Below, one piece after another: positions 36,951-48,820 of a stretch of DNA of 64,000 nucleotides. The notes under the pieces are model-generated. The model was not told where the DNA came from, made no database searches, and saw only the letters and a program-made list of their open reading frames with translations. A program made the position numbers and the translations under genes. How positions within the stretch are numbered: the first letter of the stretch is position 1; each line of letters opens with the position of its first letter. The DNA comes from Trema orientale (taxonomy: Eukaryota > Streptophyta > Magnoliopsida > Rosales > Cannabaceae): NCBI GenBank assembly GCA_002914845.1, contig JXTC01000312.1:254930-318929 (forward strand). The letters run 5' to 3'.

Positions 36951-37044
36951 AAGAGTTTGAAAAGTAATGAGAATTATTCAAATTAAACTTGTGAGAAAAG
37001 AGTTTGAAAAATAATGAGAATTATTCAAATCAAACTTGTATTTC
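36951..37044. repeat. Tandem repeat, two 47-bp copies
   Basis: The unit 'aagagtttgaaaa.taatga' plus 'gaattattcaaat.aaacttg' is repeated at 36951 and 36998. Confidence 0.9.
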
Positions 37045-37087
37045 TCTTCCCAATTAACTAAACACATGAGGGATTCACTAAAATTGG

Positions 37088-37693
37088 ATTGAGATTATCC
37101 CTCACTAGTTTTATTTTGGGACAAAATGAGTGCTCTTTTGAAAAATGACTTTTCTACGGCCATCTTTAATAATTGATTCAAATTGTGAATTGAAAAAAAA
37201 AAAAAAAAAAAAAACCCTTATGACAATAAAAGAGATGATAGAGAAGTTAGAATATATGAGAGGAAAAAAGGAAAACTCAAATTCGATGAAAATTGTCTAT
37301 TTTTTTGGCGTTTAAGACTATAAACTTTATTATCATTCTCTACACATTTTTTCCCCATTTGATTCCGCTCTATTTTCACTTAAAAATTTCATAATTTTTT
37401 TTAAAATTGATATTCAAAACATTCAATGAATTAGTGGCCGCTTTGAAACAGTCACTAAATTGGATAGTGAGCATTTCATCAATGTCAATTTTATATAAAG
37501 ATATGATAAAAAAAATTATCCAAAAAGTTGAAAAAACAAAAACACTTCAACTGTAATTTTAGAAGTCACTTTATTTTTCTTTCAAAATATACTAGAAAAA
37601 TCAAAATTTGGCATCTAGAAAAGTCATTTTATAAATTAAAGAGCACTAGAAAAATCATTTTATCATAAAATAATATTAGTAACGGACAGTTCC
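37088..37693. mobile_element. Short TIR element, possibly related to the 27-28.7 kb Mutator-like element
   Basis: Left-end words (cactagttttattttgggac, aaaatgagtgctctttt, gaaaaatgacttttcta) match the reverse complement of right-end words (tactaatattattttatgat, aaaatgatttttctagtgctc, aaaatgacttttctag) over about 60 bp. The motif 'aaaatgactttt' is shared with the TIR at 27100. Target duplication unclear. Confidence 0.5.
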
Positions 37694-38610
37694 CAACTTA
37701 TTTTCTAAAATGTGGAAGTAAAAATTCAATGAACATGAAAGCAAAAATAATTCACTTATTCCCATTGCCACTAATATGGCATATTACAAGTTACAAGTAA
37801 AAATGGGTTAAATAATATGTATGATTACTTACGCGATTTTGACTACTTTCGCTTTTTGGAGTCATTATAAGAGCTTTGATTTCATCCATGACTCCATAAA
37901 ATTATCGAGAGCCCAAAATAAATAAATAAACAAATAAAAATAAAAAAACTCTCCATAAGATAATAGCTAAATGCACATACATTTATATGGGATAACAGAA
38001 GCAAGCTATATAATAATTTCCAAATTAAAATTGGTTCCCTGGTATTTGTCACATGTCTCATAAATGTTACTGACTGCGCTTCATTATAAGTTTCTAAAAT
38101 GGTCTTGAATAAAAGTATCTATTGATAATGTATGTTATGTGAATGTATACCTTTATAAGTTTCTTTATTACTATGTATAGAATACAAAACTTAAATATTT
38201 GATAGTTATGATCATAAACGTTTTAATGAAATCAGGTAGTTTAGAGGACCAGTAGGGGGGATTAATCTTCTAAAGCCGCTTATAGAGCATACAACATGAA
38301 ATGATTTTGGAAAAGAAATTTGGAGATTACATTTCCATCTAAGACAAAGTAAATAAGTATAAAGTTTATAAAGAGAAATTTTATTAAATATGCTGCGAAG
38401 TGCACCAAGAATAATTAGTGCACCAAGAATAATTATTTCATATATATGTCTATGGGACAAAAATATCTCTAATAATACAAAAGAATAGTTTTACGTTATT
38501 ACCCATTCCAAAAAAACAAAAAACAACAAAACTCAAAAACCTCTCAACTCTTTTTCCTGCCTTCATCTCTCTCAGCCACGATTAAAGAGATATATTTGAA
38601 TATCATGGTT
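37694..38610. other. AT-rich intergenic sequence
   Basis: No gene supported. 'agtgcaccaagaataatt' is duplicated at 38399 and 38418. Confidence 0.4.
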
Positions 38611-38639
38611 ATAATATCATGGTTAACAACTGAATTTAG

Positions 38640-39030
38640 GTTAATTTCGACGAATTTTTGAAAAAATTGGACTATTTTCTCCGACTAACATCAAAAATTT
38701 TGATGAATTTTGAAATTAATTCGATGATTATTTGATGCAATTTCGATAAAAATTTGATGAAGTTTCTTTAATTATGGTATCTTGAAAATTACTTGATAGT
38801 CGCCAAAATAGCATCGAAAATTTTGATGTCAACTCGATGAATTTCGATGCTTTTTTTTTTTTATGATAATTTGATCCTATTTTGATGCAATTTGATGATT
38901 ATAGAGTAATTTTTGAGAGACCATTATAAATAAAAAAAATAAAAAAAAAAGTTCATCGAATTTTCATGACATTCAATTGTTATTAAATGACATCGAAAAT
39001 TTATTGAAATTTTCGATGTTTGTCAAGGCA
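38640..39030. repeat. Array of TTCGATG / CATCGAAA palindrome-like words
   Basis: About 390 bp contain many variants of aatttcgatg, aaaattttgatg, catcgaaaattttgatg and atttgatgaa on both strands with irregular spacing. The design resembles the GTCACAA arrays at 15.2-15.8 and 27.2-28.1 kb, although the word differs. No gene. Confidence 0.65.
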
Positions 39031-40075
39031 ACCCATCTTGTTTTTTTAGAAATTTGCAGAAATTAACCCAAATTCAATTTTTAGTATAGAATCTATCACA
39101 GAATATATTAAAACTCAAATACAAACTATTTTAAACTATGCTCATGACATTCAAATAGATAAATCTCTTATATAAGTGAATAGTTAGCCAGTAAAAACTA
39201 TGTTTGGAACCAATATAAATCTAGATAACTTGATAATAAAAGTTCAATGAGATCGTAGATTTTAGTTTCAATATTTTAAATACTATATTAGTATGATATA
39301 TATATATATATATTTTGTGAGATAGATAGAAATTGATAGGCATGGCAAAGAAGAGGGACATTTTTAGAATTAGGTCTATGGACCATAAGTGAAGAGAATG
39401 TGAAAAGAAAGAAGCATTGAGAAGGAGAAGAGGAAATAGATGATAAAGTGAGGTCTTGAAGGGGTAAAGGATAGTTACAAATTTTTAAGGGTTGTTAAGT
39501 CTTTCTAGATAGGTACATACATAGATTTGTAACAATTTAGTGGAGTATATAGATGTAATTTGATACACTTGGATCATATTTAATAATGTTTTTCATATGA
39601 AATTATAGGATATGCTCAACTAAAGCATACAACATCAATGTAGCACATGACATTTATTTTGGGGTGTGACAATTTTTTTATAATTTGTCACTAACTAAAA
39701 ATATTAAGTCATAAATAATGTGATAATTGTGCAATATGGGGTCAATTAAGAAAATTGGACGTGTCAATTTTTCATTGAAAAATTGCCAAATTTATACCAC
39801 GTCAACGTCGTTTAAATTCCAAATTCAGTGCTATCCCTGAAGTGAAACAACATATCGTTCTCATTAGAGAATAGGCCACTACGTTAACTGAATGACGTGT
39901 CGTCCAGTTCTTTAGAAGCCTGTTATACTTTACTTCTAGAAACGGCCACAAGTAAATTGTCGTTTAAGCAATTTCGTTTGAGACATCACACTCGCGCTCA
40001 CCACGCGTCTTCAGTTATATTGCGAAAGTTGTGGCCATTTAAACATCGACTCAACAAGAAGAAACTCTTGCTCAA
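39031..40075. other. Intergenic sequence
   Basis: No gene supported. The last 180 bases are less AT-rich and hold a 60-codon frame (39897-40079) without known domain, directly upstream of a gag-like remnant. Confidence 0.35.
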
Positions 40076-40587
40076 ATGAAAATCACACTGCAAAGCTTAA
40101 TGCAATCTCAAGAATTTATAATGCGAAAGTTGGCTGAATTAGAAAGAAGAAATGAACCGGGGACTTCTACCCCCGTCCCATCAAGTCAAAACAACAATTT
40201 ACCTGCATCAGGCAATCAAAATCCCACCATGCTGGGAACACAAGAAAGTCTTGTTAATCCTTCTGTCACAGTTTTAGTAGGCACGAATAATGAAGCTTCA
40301 CACAGTTTTATTACCAAAGAGCAACTACAAGATCTGCTAAAAAAAATAGAGGCAGTATCAGCCATCTTCAATAATCCACTGGATTTCAGGCCCAGGTAAG
40401 TTTCCGATACTGACCATAATAATTTTATAAACATCCTCTTCATTGGGGACTGTTAGTTGTAAAATATTTCAGTTACCATAAATGGTTGGTTTCTATTTTT
40501 CTATACTTCTATCATATGGTACATGCAATTCATAAGCTTTAGTACCAGAATATTTAATTAAGATTGCATGAAACTGCAATCATTATC

Positions 40588-40905
40588 TCATAATTTATAC
40601 GGTCATGCGAAATGCTACGACAATCAACAGGGTGATCCAACTAAAGCAGGATCATGCGAGATGCTAAGGCTATCGACAATGTGACTTAGCTAGAGCAGGA
40701 TCATGCGATATGCCATCAAGGCTAATCGACAATATGACCTAGCCAAAAGCAAGATCACGCGAAACGCCAAAAGCTATCGACAAGATGACCTGACCCAAAA
40801 AGGGATCACGCGAAATGCCAAAGCTATAGACAAAATGACCTGATTAAAACAGAATCATGCGAAATGCCGAATATCTCAAGGCTATCGACAAGATGATCTG
40901 TTTCA
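40588..40905. repeat. Minisatellite, about five units of ~60 bp
   Basis: The unit contains 'gatcatgcgaaatgc', 'aaggctatcgacaa' and 'gatgacctg/tgtgacctagc'. Units differ by small indels. Confidence 0.85.
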
Positions 40906-41134
40906 AATTAATATTAGTGATATTATACTTATATTTAATCTTTATACAAACATTTCGGACTTTAAAAAAAAAAAAAAAAAAGATGTAGATTATATTTAAT
41001 TAATTATTATGAGAACTCCCTCATTAGATATTATATTTTGCTATATAGCTAAGTTATCAATTATCATCTATACATATTTATATGTTATCAGATTGACTGT
41101 CTATATACAAATACAATAATGTCGATTATGCTCG

Positions 41135-41605
41135 CTTCTTAATGCAGCCACTCTCACATGTTGTTTATACTCACCATTATTTCACAGCTGTACTCACATA
41201 TCGTTTGCACTCGCTCTTAATACATAGCGGCTTGTACTCAGTCTTTAAGGTGGCTATACTCACATGTCGTTTGTGCTTGCTCTTTTTAGCGGCCATAATC
41301 ACAATTTAATTATGGTGGCCTTAATCACATGTCGTTTGTGCTCGCTTCTTACAGTGGCCACATTCACGTGTCGTTTATGCTCACTTCTTATGCACGTCGC
41401 TTGTGCTCACTTCTTATAGTGGCCATATTCATGTGTTATCTATCACACGTCGTTTGTGCTCACTTCCTGCAGTGGCCACATTCACATGTCTTTTACACTC
41501 GTTACACATCGCTTGTACTCGCTCTCTGAAGCGGCTACATTTACGTGTCATACGTCGTTTATGCTCACTTTTTACGATGGCCATATTCATGTGTTATTCA
41601 TATAA
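41135..41605. repeat. Minisatellite with cgtttgtgctcgcttcttac / agtggccacattcacgt units
   Basis: Roughly ten degenerate units of about 40-60 bp. The overlapping short frames at 41329-41675 are translations of the repeat and not genes. Confidence 0.85.
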
Positions 41606-42094
41606 TTTTTCTTATTTAACACTGAGTATATGCACCCGTTTTAGTCCAAAAAGAAGTATCTCTTATACAGTCTAAAAATATTGTTGATTTTGTCTAAATA
41701 TTGGGGACTAATATTATATAGAAACTCTCATCAGTTTCTATTTATTTTATTTTTAGCCCTAATAATTATTTCTATTTTCTCTTATATCTAAATGTGAGAT
41801 TTTGTTCTTTATATTAGACTAATCTCTCAATTTTGCAAGGCAATTTCTTCCTCATAATTTATTTATACAAGATGCTCATAGCAATTTGGAAGTAATGAAT
41901 TTTCTTCAGAAGAGCCATTCTGAATGACATCACAAGCTTCTGCAAAGAATTAATATTGGCAAGCACGCTTATGGTGACGAAGCTGCAAAATCAAGACTAG
42001 AATCTGTTATCCCTGCAACAAGATTTCACTAACAAGGAAGAAATCAGAATGGGTCATTCTAGGCAATGTTCAAGCTAAACTCCAAAATTTGTTG

Positions 42095-42837
42095 NNNNNN
42101 NNNNNNNNNNNNNNNNNNNNNNNNNNNNNNNNNNNNNNNNNNNNNNNNNNNNNNNNNNNNNNNNNNNNNNNNNNNNNNNNNNNNNNNNNNNNNNNNNNNN
42201 NNNNNNNNNNNNNNNNNNNNNNNNNNNNNNNNNNNNNNNNNNNNNNNNNNNNNNNNNNNNNNNNNNNNNNNNNNNNNNNNNNNNNNNNNNNNNNNNNNNN
42301 NNNNNNNNNNNNNNNNNNNNNNNNNNNNNNNNNNNNNNNNNNNNNNNNNNNNNNNNNNNNNNNNNNNNNNNNNNNNNNNNNNNNNNNNNNNNNNNNNNNN
42401 NNNNNNNNNNNNNNNNNNNNNNNNNNNNNNNNNNNNNNNNNNNNNNNNNNNNNNNNNNNNNNNNNNNNNNNNNNNNNNNNNNNNNNNNNNNNNNNNNNNN
42501 NNNNNNNNNNNNNNNNNNNNNNNNNNNNNNNNNNNNNNNNNNNNNNNNNNNNNNNNNNNNNNNNNNNNNNNNNNNNNNNNNNNNNNNNNNNNNNNNNNNN
42601 NNNNNNNNNNNNNNNNNNNNNNNNNNNNNNNNNNNNNNNNNNNNNNNNNNNNNNNNNNNNNNNNNNNNNNNNNNNNNNNNNNNNNNNNNNNNNNNNNNNN
42701 NNNNNNNNNNNNNNNNNNNNNNNNNNNNNNNNNNNNNNNNNNNNNNNNNNNNNNNNNNNNNNNNNNNNNNNNNNNNNNNNNNNNNNNNNNNNNNNNNNNN
42801 NNNNNNNNNNNNNNNNNNNNNNNNNNNNNNNNNNNNN
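42095..42837. other. Assembly gap (743 N)
   Basis: A run of N. All reading frames crossing it are artefacts. Repeats on both sides (minisatellites to the left, TA-rich and ATT runs to the right) suggest the gap is repeat-caused. Confidence 0.99.
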
Positions 42838-43170
42838 TATCTATACATCCATATATGCATATATCCGTATATTGATCATTTATTATACTATACCAGTACA
42901 TATATACCCATATATATATTATCATATTACTATTATTATTATTATTATTATTTATATAGATTTTGTGAATATTGAGCTATTAATCCTGTTATTTTCTATT
43001 GTTCCAAATATTTACATGGTGCTGACTATATATATTGTGCTAACATTTAAATTCTGCACTTTAAATACTCGCAGACCCGTAGTTCTGAGTTGTTTAGCAA
43101 GCTGAGTTGTAGCATATACGACCCTTATTTGCAACCGTTCACGTTAAATTCAACACTTTTATTTTCTTTT

Positions 43171-43354
43171 ATCTTTGACAAAATGGCTGGAATCACCTGT
43201 GTCAAAGATCTAACTTTCTAATTATTTATTTATTTATTTTTTAGTATTATTTATTTATATTTCTGACCGAATGGCTGGAATCATCTGTGTCAGAAAAACT
43301 AACCATCTTTTTGTTTGTTTCTGACCAAATGGCTGGTATCACCTGCGTCAGAAA
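43171..43354. repeat. Three hairpin repeats with conserved 21-base loops
   Basis: Units at 43171-43209, 43260-43296 and 43318-43354. Each has inverted arms around a 21-base loop of the form aaatggctggaatcacctgt. Arms are ATCTTTGAC/GTCAAAGAT in the first and TTTCTGAC/GTCAGAAA in the second and third. Two arm positions differ between unit 1 and the others, and both are compensated on the opposite arm. No protein is encoded. Confidence 0.85.
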
Positions 43355-44696
43355 CACTGGCTATCTAACACGTGGTGATGGTCATTAAAACCACCCACAC
43401 CTGTTTACTTGCAGGTTGAGCTGTCAAAAACACCAATAATTTTCTGACACGTGGAATTGTATCGTTACAATTTTTCACGTCATTTTCTCTATTTTTTACT
43501 ACTATTCTACTTATCTTTAATTAAGTATTTTTATGCTTAATTAATTCCTCTCTAATTAAATCACAAAAAGCACCCCCGGAACAACATTTTTGTGCATTTT
43601 TCTAAAAGTGACATTTTTAGGAGTGTCAATGACCTTTTGATTTACTATGAAAAAGTTTTAAATAATTTTTTTATGGTAAAAAAACTCTTGATCTATGGTT
43701 AAGATGTCTTTGACACTCTTATAAATATCATTTTAAAAAAAAAAAGAAAAGAAAAAACACAAAAAGTTATTTCGGCCCAAATTTGTGTCATAAATCAAAC
43801 AGAATGGGCACAAAAGCACAGGAATCCAACGGTGCATGGTGCTTATACATGCTCTTGCACAATAAATCCGCTCTTCGGTTGCTCTGCCGAAGTGGCCTTG
43901 ACCAATATTGTCCACCTCGACCATTTTGCCAATCTCCTCCAAGCCCCAACTTCATACTTTCTTCTATGATTTCTGGGTCATTCAGACTTTGGGGCTGGCC
44001 GTATTTGTTGTTCTTTTATATATATATATATATATATATGGGTATGCTCTCATACCCAGAAAAGATCTTTTAAAGCTTGAAATATCCCCAGACCCACGCT
44101 TGTGGCGTAGTGGAGATTTTCTCAGAGAAAGAACTATACCAGAAAAAAAAAAAAAAATCCGGTGTGGTGGTCACATGTACAAATGCCGACTCTCATAGGA
44201 ACCAATTAAAACACTAGGAATGAAGTGATTGCTGAGGAATTTTTTATGCCATAGTAGAAAAGCACCCAACAAATACATCACAAGGCCTACCTATATATAC
44301 TGAGACTGAGACCCCGATACAACGCATTGTCCAGCTTTTCAGTTTTTTCTCCACTACGGGACTGGAAACTTAGGTCATATTTGGTAAACTGTTGGTTATA
44401 CTTTTGTATTGTATTATTTAATATACCATCAAAATTTAATACAATACGGAGAATATTATCTAATACAGAATAAAATGTGTGTATCACATAATTTTAACTT
44501 TAACGTAGTATTGTACAATACCCAATCTCCTCACTTTTTTTGTTCTTAATTTCTCTCCTATCACTTTCTCTCTCACATCACTTCCTTTTCAAAAGTGATA
44601 TTTTTCTAAATAAAATTTTAATAGTGATATTTTTTTCTAAATATATCTAAATAGTGGTTTTTTCGTAAATAAATTTTAAAAGTGGTAATTTCACAA
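43355..44696. other. Intergenic sequence with simple repeats
   Basis: No gene supported. (TA)n at about 44019-44038. Around 44369-44520 'ggtcatatttggtaaactgt' with TTGTATTGTATTA runs resembles the sequence at 63030-63150 and may be a MITE. The less AT-rich stretch 43790-43940 encodes no recognised family. Confidence 0.35.
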
Positions 44697-45080
44697 GTAG
44701 TAACATATTAACATTGGCCAATATCTTTAAACATAAATGCTACAACTAAATGAAGGTCAGCAGGTGCAGATACTGGAAAAAGGAAAGTGCAGCAGCAATT
44801 ACTATGATAGTTCCATTATTAACATTAACCAGAACAAATGATGACAGTGGAATATTATTTCTCACGCTAAGAGATTACAATGAAGTTTGAGCAGAATACT
44901 AAAATATACAATGCAGTTTCGAAGTTAATTCAGATTGACTTGAAACTGTAGCTAGTAAATAAATTACTAGAAGTGTAATGTATCATCGCTAGAAGCCTAG
45001 AGTAATATTCTAATAAGGAGGACATAAGGTAATAATAATAACAATAATAAGAAAGAAATAGAGGAAGATATCAAAAGATT
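44697..45080. repeat. Duplicated block, partner of 20455-20840
   Basis: See the partner entry for matching words. Here the block is directly followed by an XBAT33 fragment, which suggests both were copied together from one source. Confidence 0.8.
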
Positions 45081-45090
45081 ATTGATAATT

Positions 45091-45342
45091 TACAGACTTG
45101 GACATCGCACAACATTAGAATAGAGTAAATAAATAGCAAACTTTAACAAAAGTTTAAAGACAAGATGATAGGGTAGAATCTATAATCACTAAAAATGCAC
45201 AAAGTGGTATCACTCTTCTCTTTAGGAATTTAGTAATTCAATCAGCTAAAAGTAAGGGTACTCTTCATCTATATCTGATGGGGAAAATTTCATGTTAAAA
45301 AAAGTGTTTTCTTATTAGGCTGCTTCAAAACCTTAAAAGCAT
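45091..45342 (-). pseudogene. XBAT33 fragment, left part (edge of exon 5 and intron 4), split by the CACTA element
   Basis: The plus strand follows parent positions 3413-3663: acttggac at the exon-5 edge, 'gaatagagtaaataaatagc', 'gtggtatcactcttct', 'tttagtaattca', 'agggtactcttcatctata', 'ttcatgttaaa' and 'cttattaggctgcttcaa'. It ends at the CAT target of the CACTA insertion; the right part resumes at 48821. Confidence 0.85.
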
Positions 45343-46709
45343 CACTACTAAAAAAAACGCCGACCACGGCGTTTTAAAAGTACCTTGAAAGGCCTATTAT
45401 GACACCTACAAAAGCGCCGTGTATCCGGACACCATAGTAGGTCCTGGTCTATGGCGCCTGATAAGTGCTATAGTAGATCTACTATAACGCCTGAGAAGTG
45501 CCTTGGTAGACTAACTAAGGCGCTTTTAAAGCGCCTTGGTATCCTAATTGGTATTTTTTTTCAGGTACTCTATAAGTACCGTGGTAAACCATTTCTAGGG
45601 GTATTTTTAATATATTTTTGTATACCCCTGAAACTTTACAAATATAATCCAAATCCATGATATACACCAACTACTATATGATCATTAAGTATTACATAGT
45701 TTAAATGAACAAAACGTAGGAACCTCAAATGAGAAATTATATTAGTTCATCCACCCATTCCTCAAGAAGTCCATTCATATCATCCTTTATGTAGATTGTT
45801 TGTCAATTAAACTACAAATTCAAATATCTTATTTGTTAGAGAGGAATTGATCAAACTCTAAATTAGAAGAGAATTATGAAAACATACAAGTTACATGCCA
45901 TTGTGGAAAATGATCTAACATTGTCTTGTTCAATGATTTCTCTCATAAATTTACATATGTAGAATCCATATTCAATACTTGCCGGTTATTTTGGATACTA
46001 CATAGGATTAGAAAAAATAATTGGTTTTAATTAATTTTATACTCAACAAGTATTATTTATCCAAGTTTAATTAGTACCTTTAAATGCTTATAAACTGGAC
46101 CATTTCGTCTTCTTTGCTTCCCTTTTTCTACATTATATATATTGAATGTACTTTGAATTGACACAAACATAAAAAGTAAAATATTAGTAATACTATATAA
46201 AACGACACTAGGAAAAATTAACTATAACAAAATAACCATTAGAAAACTTATTCGATTATCGTTAAACCAATTTCCTCACGGAGACTTAAGTTTAGAAGAT
46301 CTAGAAACCATGCATAATCTTTGAGTAGGTAAATGATAAGCAACATCCAATGTTTTCTAATCATCAAATTCATGATAAAAGCTTATTCATAATCCGATAA
46401 TTAACTTCACATCTACAATGGTTGGTATGAGAACTAGTTAAGTTCAAAATCTTACCCATGATTCCAAGGTGCAATTAGCAAGTGATTTATCCTTCTCCAT
46501 GGATAACATCTAGTTTACTAAATTTGTGATACGATCCTCACGTGGACCACTTTTTGTAGCAATTTCACTTGGATCCATAAATATATACTTATGTTGATGG
46601 CTATATTGTATCATCAAATGGTGTAAATGCGTACAAGTACAAAATAAATGTGAATCAAGTATTGTATAATATAGTTCTCAAATATAGATACATATGCATA
46701 TATCAAGTG

Positions 46710-46970
46710 CTATATATATGAGATAAGTAAATTACCTAATATAGGCATGGTCGCAATTATTTGCATGGTGCAAAACTCAATTATGTCGTCTTTGAACACA
46801 GGCAAATTAAATGTTTCTCCAAAAACTTCTTCATCAAGGGGGATATTTACAATAACACCTTCATCTGCTCCCACAACGTTTTTCAATAGTAATTTTATTG
46901 AAGCTGGTGCACCACAAGTTCTAAATTGTATTTGTGTAACATATTCTTCTTTCTTTTTTGGAGGACGCAC
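46710..46970 (-). pseudogene. CACTA-encoded protein remnant, second block
   Basis: An 86-residue frame with RTCGAPASIKLLLKNV, VIVNIPLDEEVFGETFNLP and VFKDDIIEFCTMQIIATM. It resembles the segment following the plant En/Spm transposase-like region in CACTA second ORFs, before the C-terminal domain. It lies downstream of, and in the same orientation as, the 47.2-47.5 kb block, so it is probably a later exon of the same transposon gene. The assignment is by resemblance only. Confidence 0.55.
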
Positions 46971-47195
46971 TCTTTCTTGTGTTTGAGGTGGTTGTAGTTG
47001 TGAAGACTTATTGTTACTTGATTGTTGCCTATTTGTATTATCAACGTCCTAGAATCCAAATGAATGATGAAATTTTAACAAACTTGTAAATAAAAAGCTT
47101 ACCAAATTATTGTAGAAGAATATTTCCTACAATGTAAAAGAATTCATGTTACTACCAAGTATAATCAAATAAGTATGAAATAGAAAGATTCATAT

Positions 47196-47499
47196 TCATA
47201 CCACTATTATATGCCAAAGCTCATCTTTTAGATCCTTTGGTACAAGCGTCCAATTATCAATGTTGATTGGGATCTTGCGACGAACCGTAAGACTACAAAA
47301 GCTAGGCCAAATATTTACCTTCATCCCCAATTGGTTGTCCCAATTCATTATACTTGACAATTTCCTTTTCATCATCACTTTTCTTTTTAATTAACTTCTT
47401 CATTTGAGTTGCCCTCCTTTGTTTCTTTTTATGTGGTCCTTGACCTTGACATTGTGATAGTGTGAATTCATAAATATCATCTTCACTATTATTTTCCAT
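47196..47499 (-). pseudogene. CACTA Transposase_24 (Ptta/En/Spm plant) remnant
   Basis: Minus-strand frames read KYNELGQPIGDEGKYLA (47302-47499 frame) and FCSLTVRRKIPINIDNWTLV, then PKDLKDELWHIIVV (47196-47378 frame). This is the plant Ptta/En/Spm transposase signature (EYNELGQPIG... P..Y..W..VP...K..LW..I). The two halves are in different frames, so there is a frameshift near 47320-47340. The N-terminal part carries a basic KKKQRR stretch. Confidence 0.75.
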
Positions 47500-48820
47500 T
47501 TGAACAATTACCTGTTAAGGAATAATTAGACGTAATCTCCCATCTTTTAAAGAATTCTAATACTTATAAGTAATACCAAATTTAGGACTTAAATTTACTT
47601 TTGACATATAGCCTCCTTGATATCAACAAGTAGCTAATCATTCAAACAAAACATGTGACAAAATAATATCAACACAAATAATAAATTCAAAGAATCACAC
47701 GCAATTATAATATCATTATATCACCACCAAATAAATATGTAAAACCAATGAAAAAAGTGATATGATGTAGGCCAAGAAAAAATTGAGACTACGTACCTCA
47801 AATTGCTAATGTATAAGTAATTTACGTAGTCCAAAATTCTATCAAAACCTATATATACCCAAAAGTTTTAAATACAATTCAATAAATAAAATCCAGAATA
47901 CTTTAAAATTGAAAATTCAAAAATTTGAAATAAATACATATGCAAAATAAGATTTTGGACTAATAAAAGAGGAAACTGAAACCTGCATTAACAATGTATG
48001 TCCAATTTTAAAAAAATTACAAACTAAGACTCAAGTTAATTTACAATCAAACTACCTAAAATATGAAATTAGTAGAAATTGGGAGAACATACCTTCAATT
48101 CCAAACTTTTGCAAGTGAATGAACTCCAAACTATACCTAAAATAATTTTAAAAATTAGATATATTGATATCTACAATCAACAAAACAACAAATTATAATA
48201 ATATAATTTTAGATTAATTCACACTAAAATAGAAAAATAAAGGGCAAAGTATAATTTTTAGTAAATAAACAATCAAAATAACCTTACAAGACTATAGATT
48301 GCCAATATATATCCAAAAAATTCTAATTTGAGAATCTAGGGTTCTAAATCAAGTCACACTTAAATATAACCTAAAATATTATATTTCTACAAATTAATAG
48401 GTCAACGTCATAGTTAGAACAATGAGTAAGCTAATTTTAGTGAAAAAAATTGAGTTTTAAAGCTTAAAATTATCCTTTTCACCGGAAAAAATGGACTAAA
48501 GGAGGTTGGGGGCGTAGGGAGGTGCTGAGAGAAAGATTAGGGATGCGGCCTTTTGTGGGAAGGCTACTATCGGGTTATATTGGGGTTTTATATAAGCTCC
48601 CCAATCTCGGCGCTTCATAGTCGCCAATGAACATCTATCATTGTGCCTAAATGGTGTCGTGTTTCTTAATACTAACGGCGACTAACATGCGCCATTAAAG
48701 TCGTGCATGTACCAAAGCGCTTGAATGTTATCATGGCACCGTTAAGGCACCGTAGTTGATCAAACGCTTGCCACGGTGCCCTCCGTACAAGCGCTGTGGT
48801 ATGCACTATTTTTAGTAGTG

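Larger units (their letters stand above)
40076..42094 (+). mobile_element. Remnant of a Gypsy-like LTR element: gag-like start, purine tract and part of an LTR
   Basis: A 107-residue frame (40076-40399) with a coiled N-terminus (SLMQSQEFIMRKLAELERR) and a linker rich in Asn, Ser and Pro resembles the start of plant Gypsy gag proteins. Soon after comes cattggggac followed by TGTTAG (40451), which looks like a polypurine tract and LTR start. The following 1.6 kb holds two minisatellites and runs into the assembly gap. No pol domain is visible. It is a broken, internally deleted fossil and the family assignment is tentative. Confidence 0.4.
45343..48820 (-). mobile_element. CACTA (En/Spm) DNA transposon, 3478 bp, decayed
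   Basis: The left end is CACTACTAAAAAAA and the right end TTTTTAGTAGTG, and the insertion is flanked by the 3-bp duplication CAT (45340-45342 and 48821-48823). Both subterminal regions hold many short repeats around gcgcc, gcgctt and caccgtgg (about 45355-45540 and 48605-48805), as expected for transposase binding. Coding remnants lie on the minus strand (separate entries). The element is too short for a complete TNP2-type transposase, which I do not find, so it is a deletion derivative. Confidence 0.88.

Noticed and set aside
40588-41605. CRISPR array
   Set aside because: Repeat units are long, degenerate and lack constant-length unique spacers; the genome is a plant.
41329-41675. Two overlapping frames of 66 and 90 residues
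   Set aside because: They are translations of the minisatellite; the same words recur in several frames.
42059-43105. Long open frames of 261-338 codons across the N run
   Set aside because: They consist of undetermined bases; the only real sequence at their ends has no coding signal.
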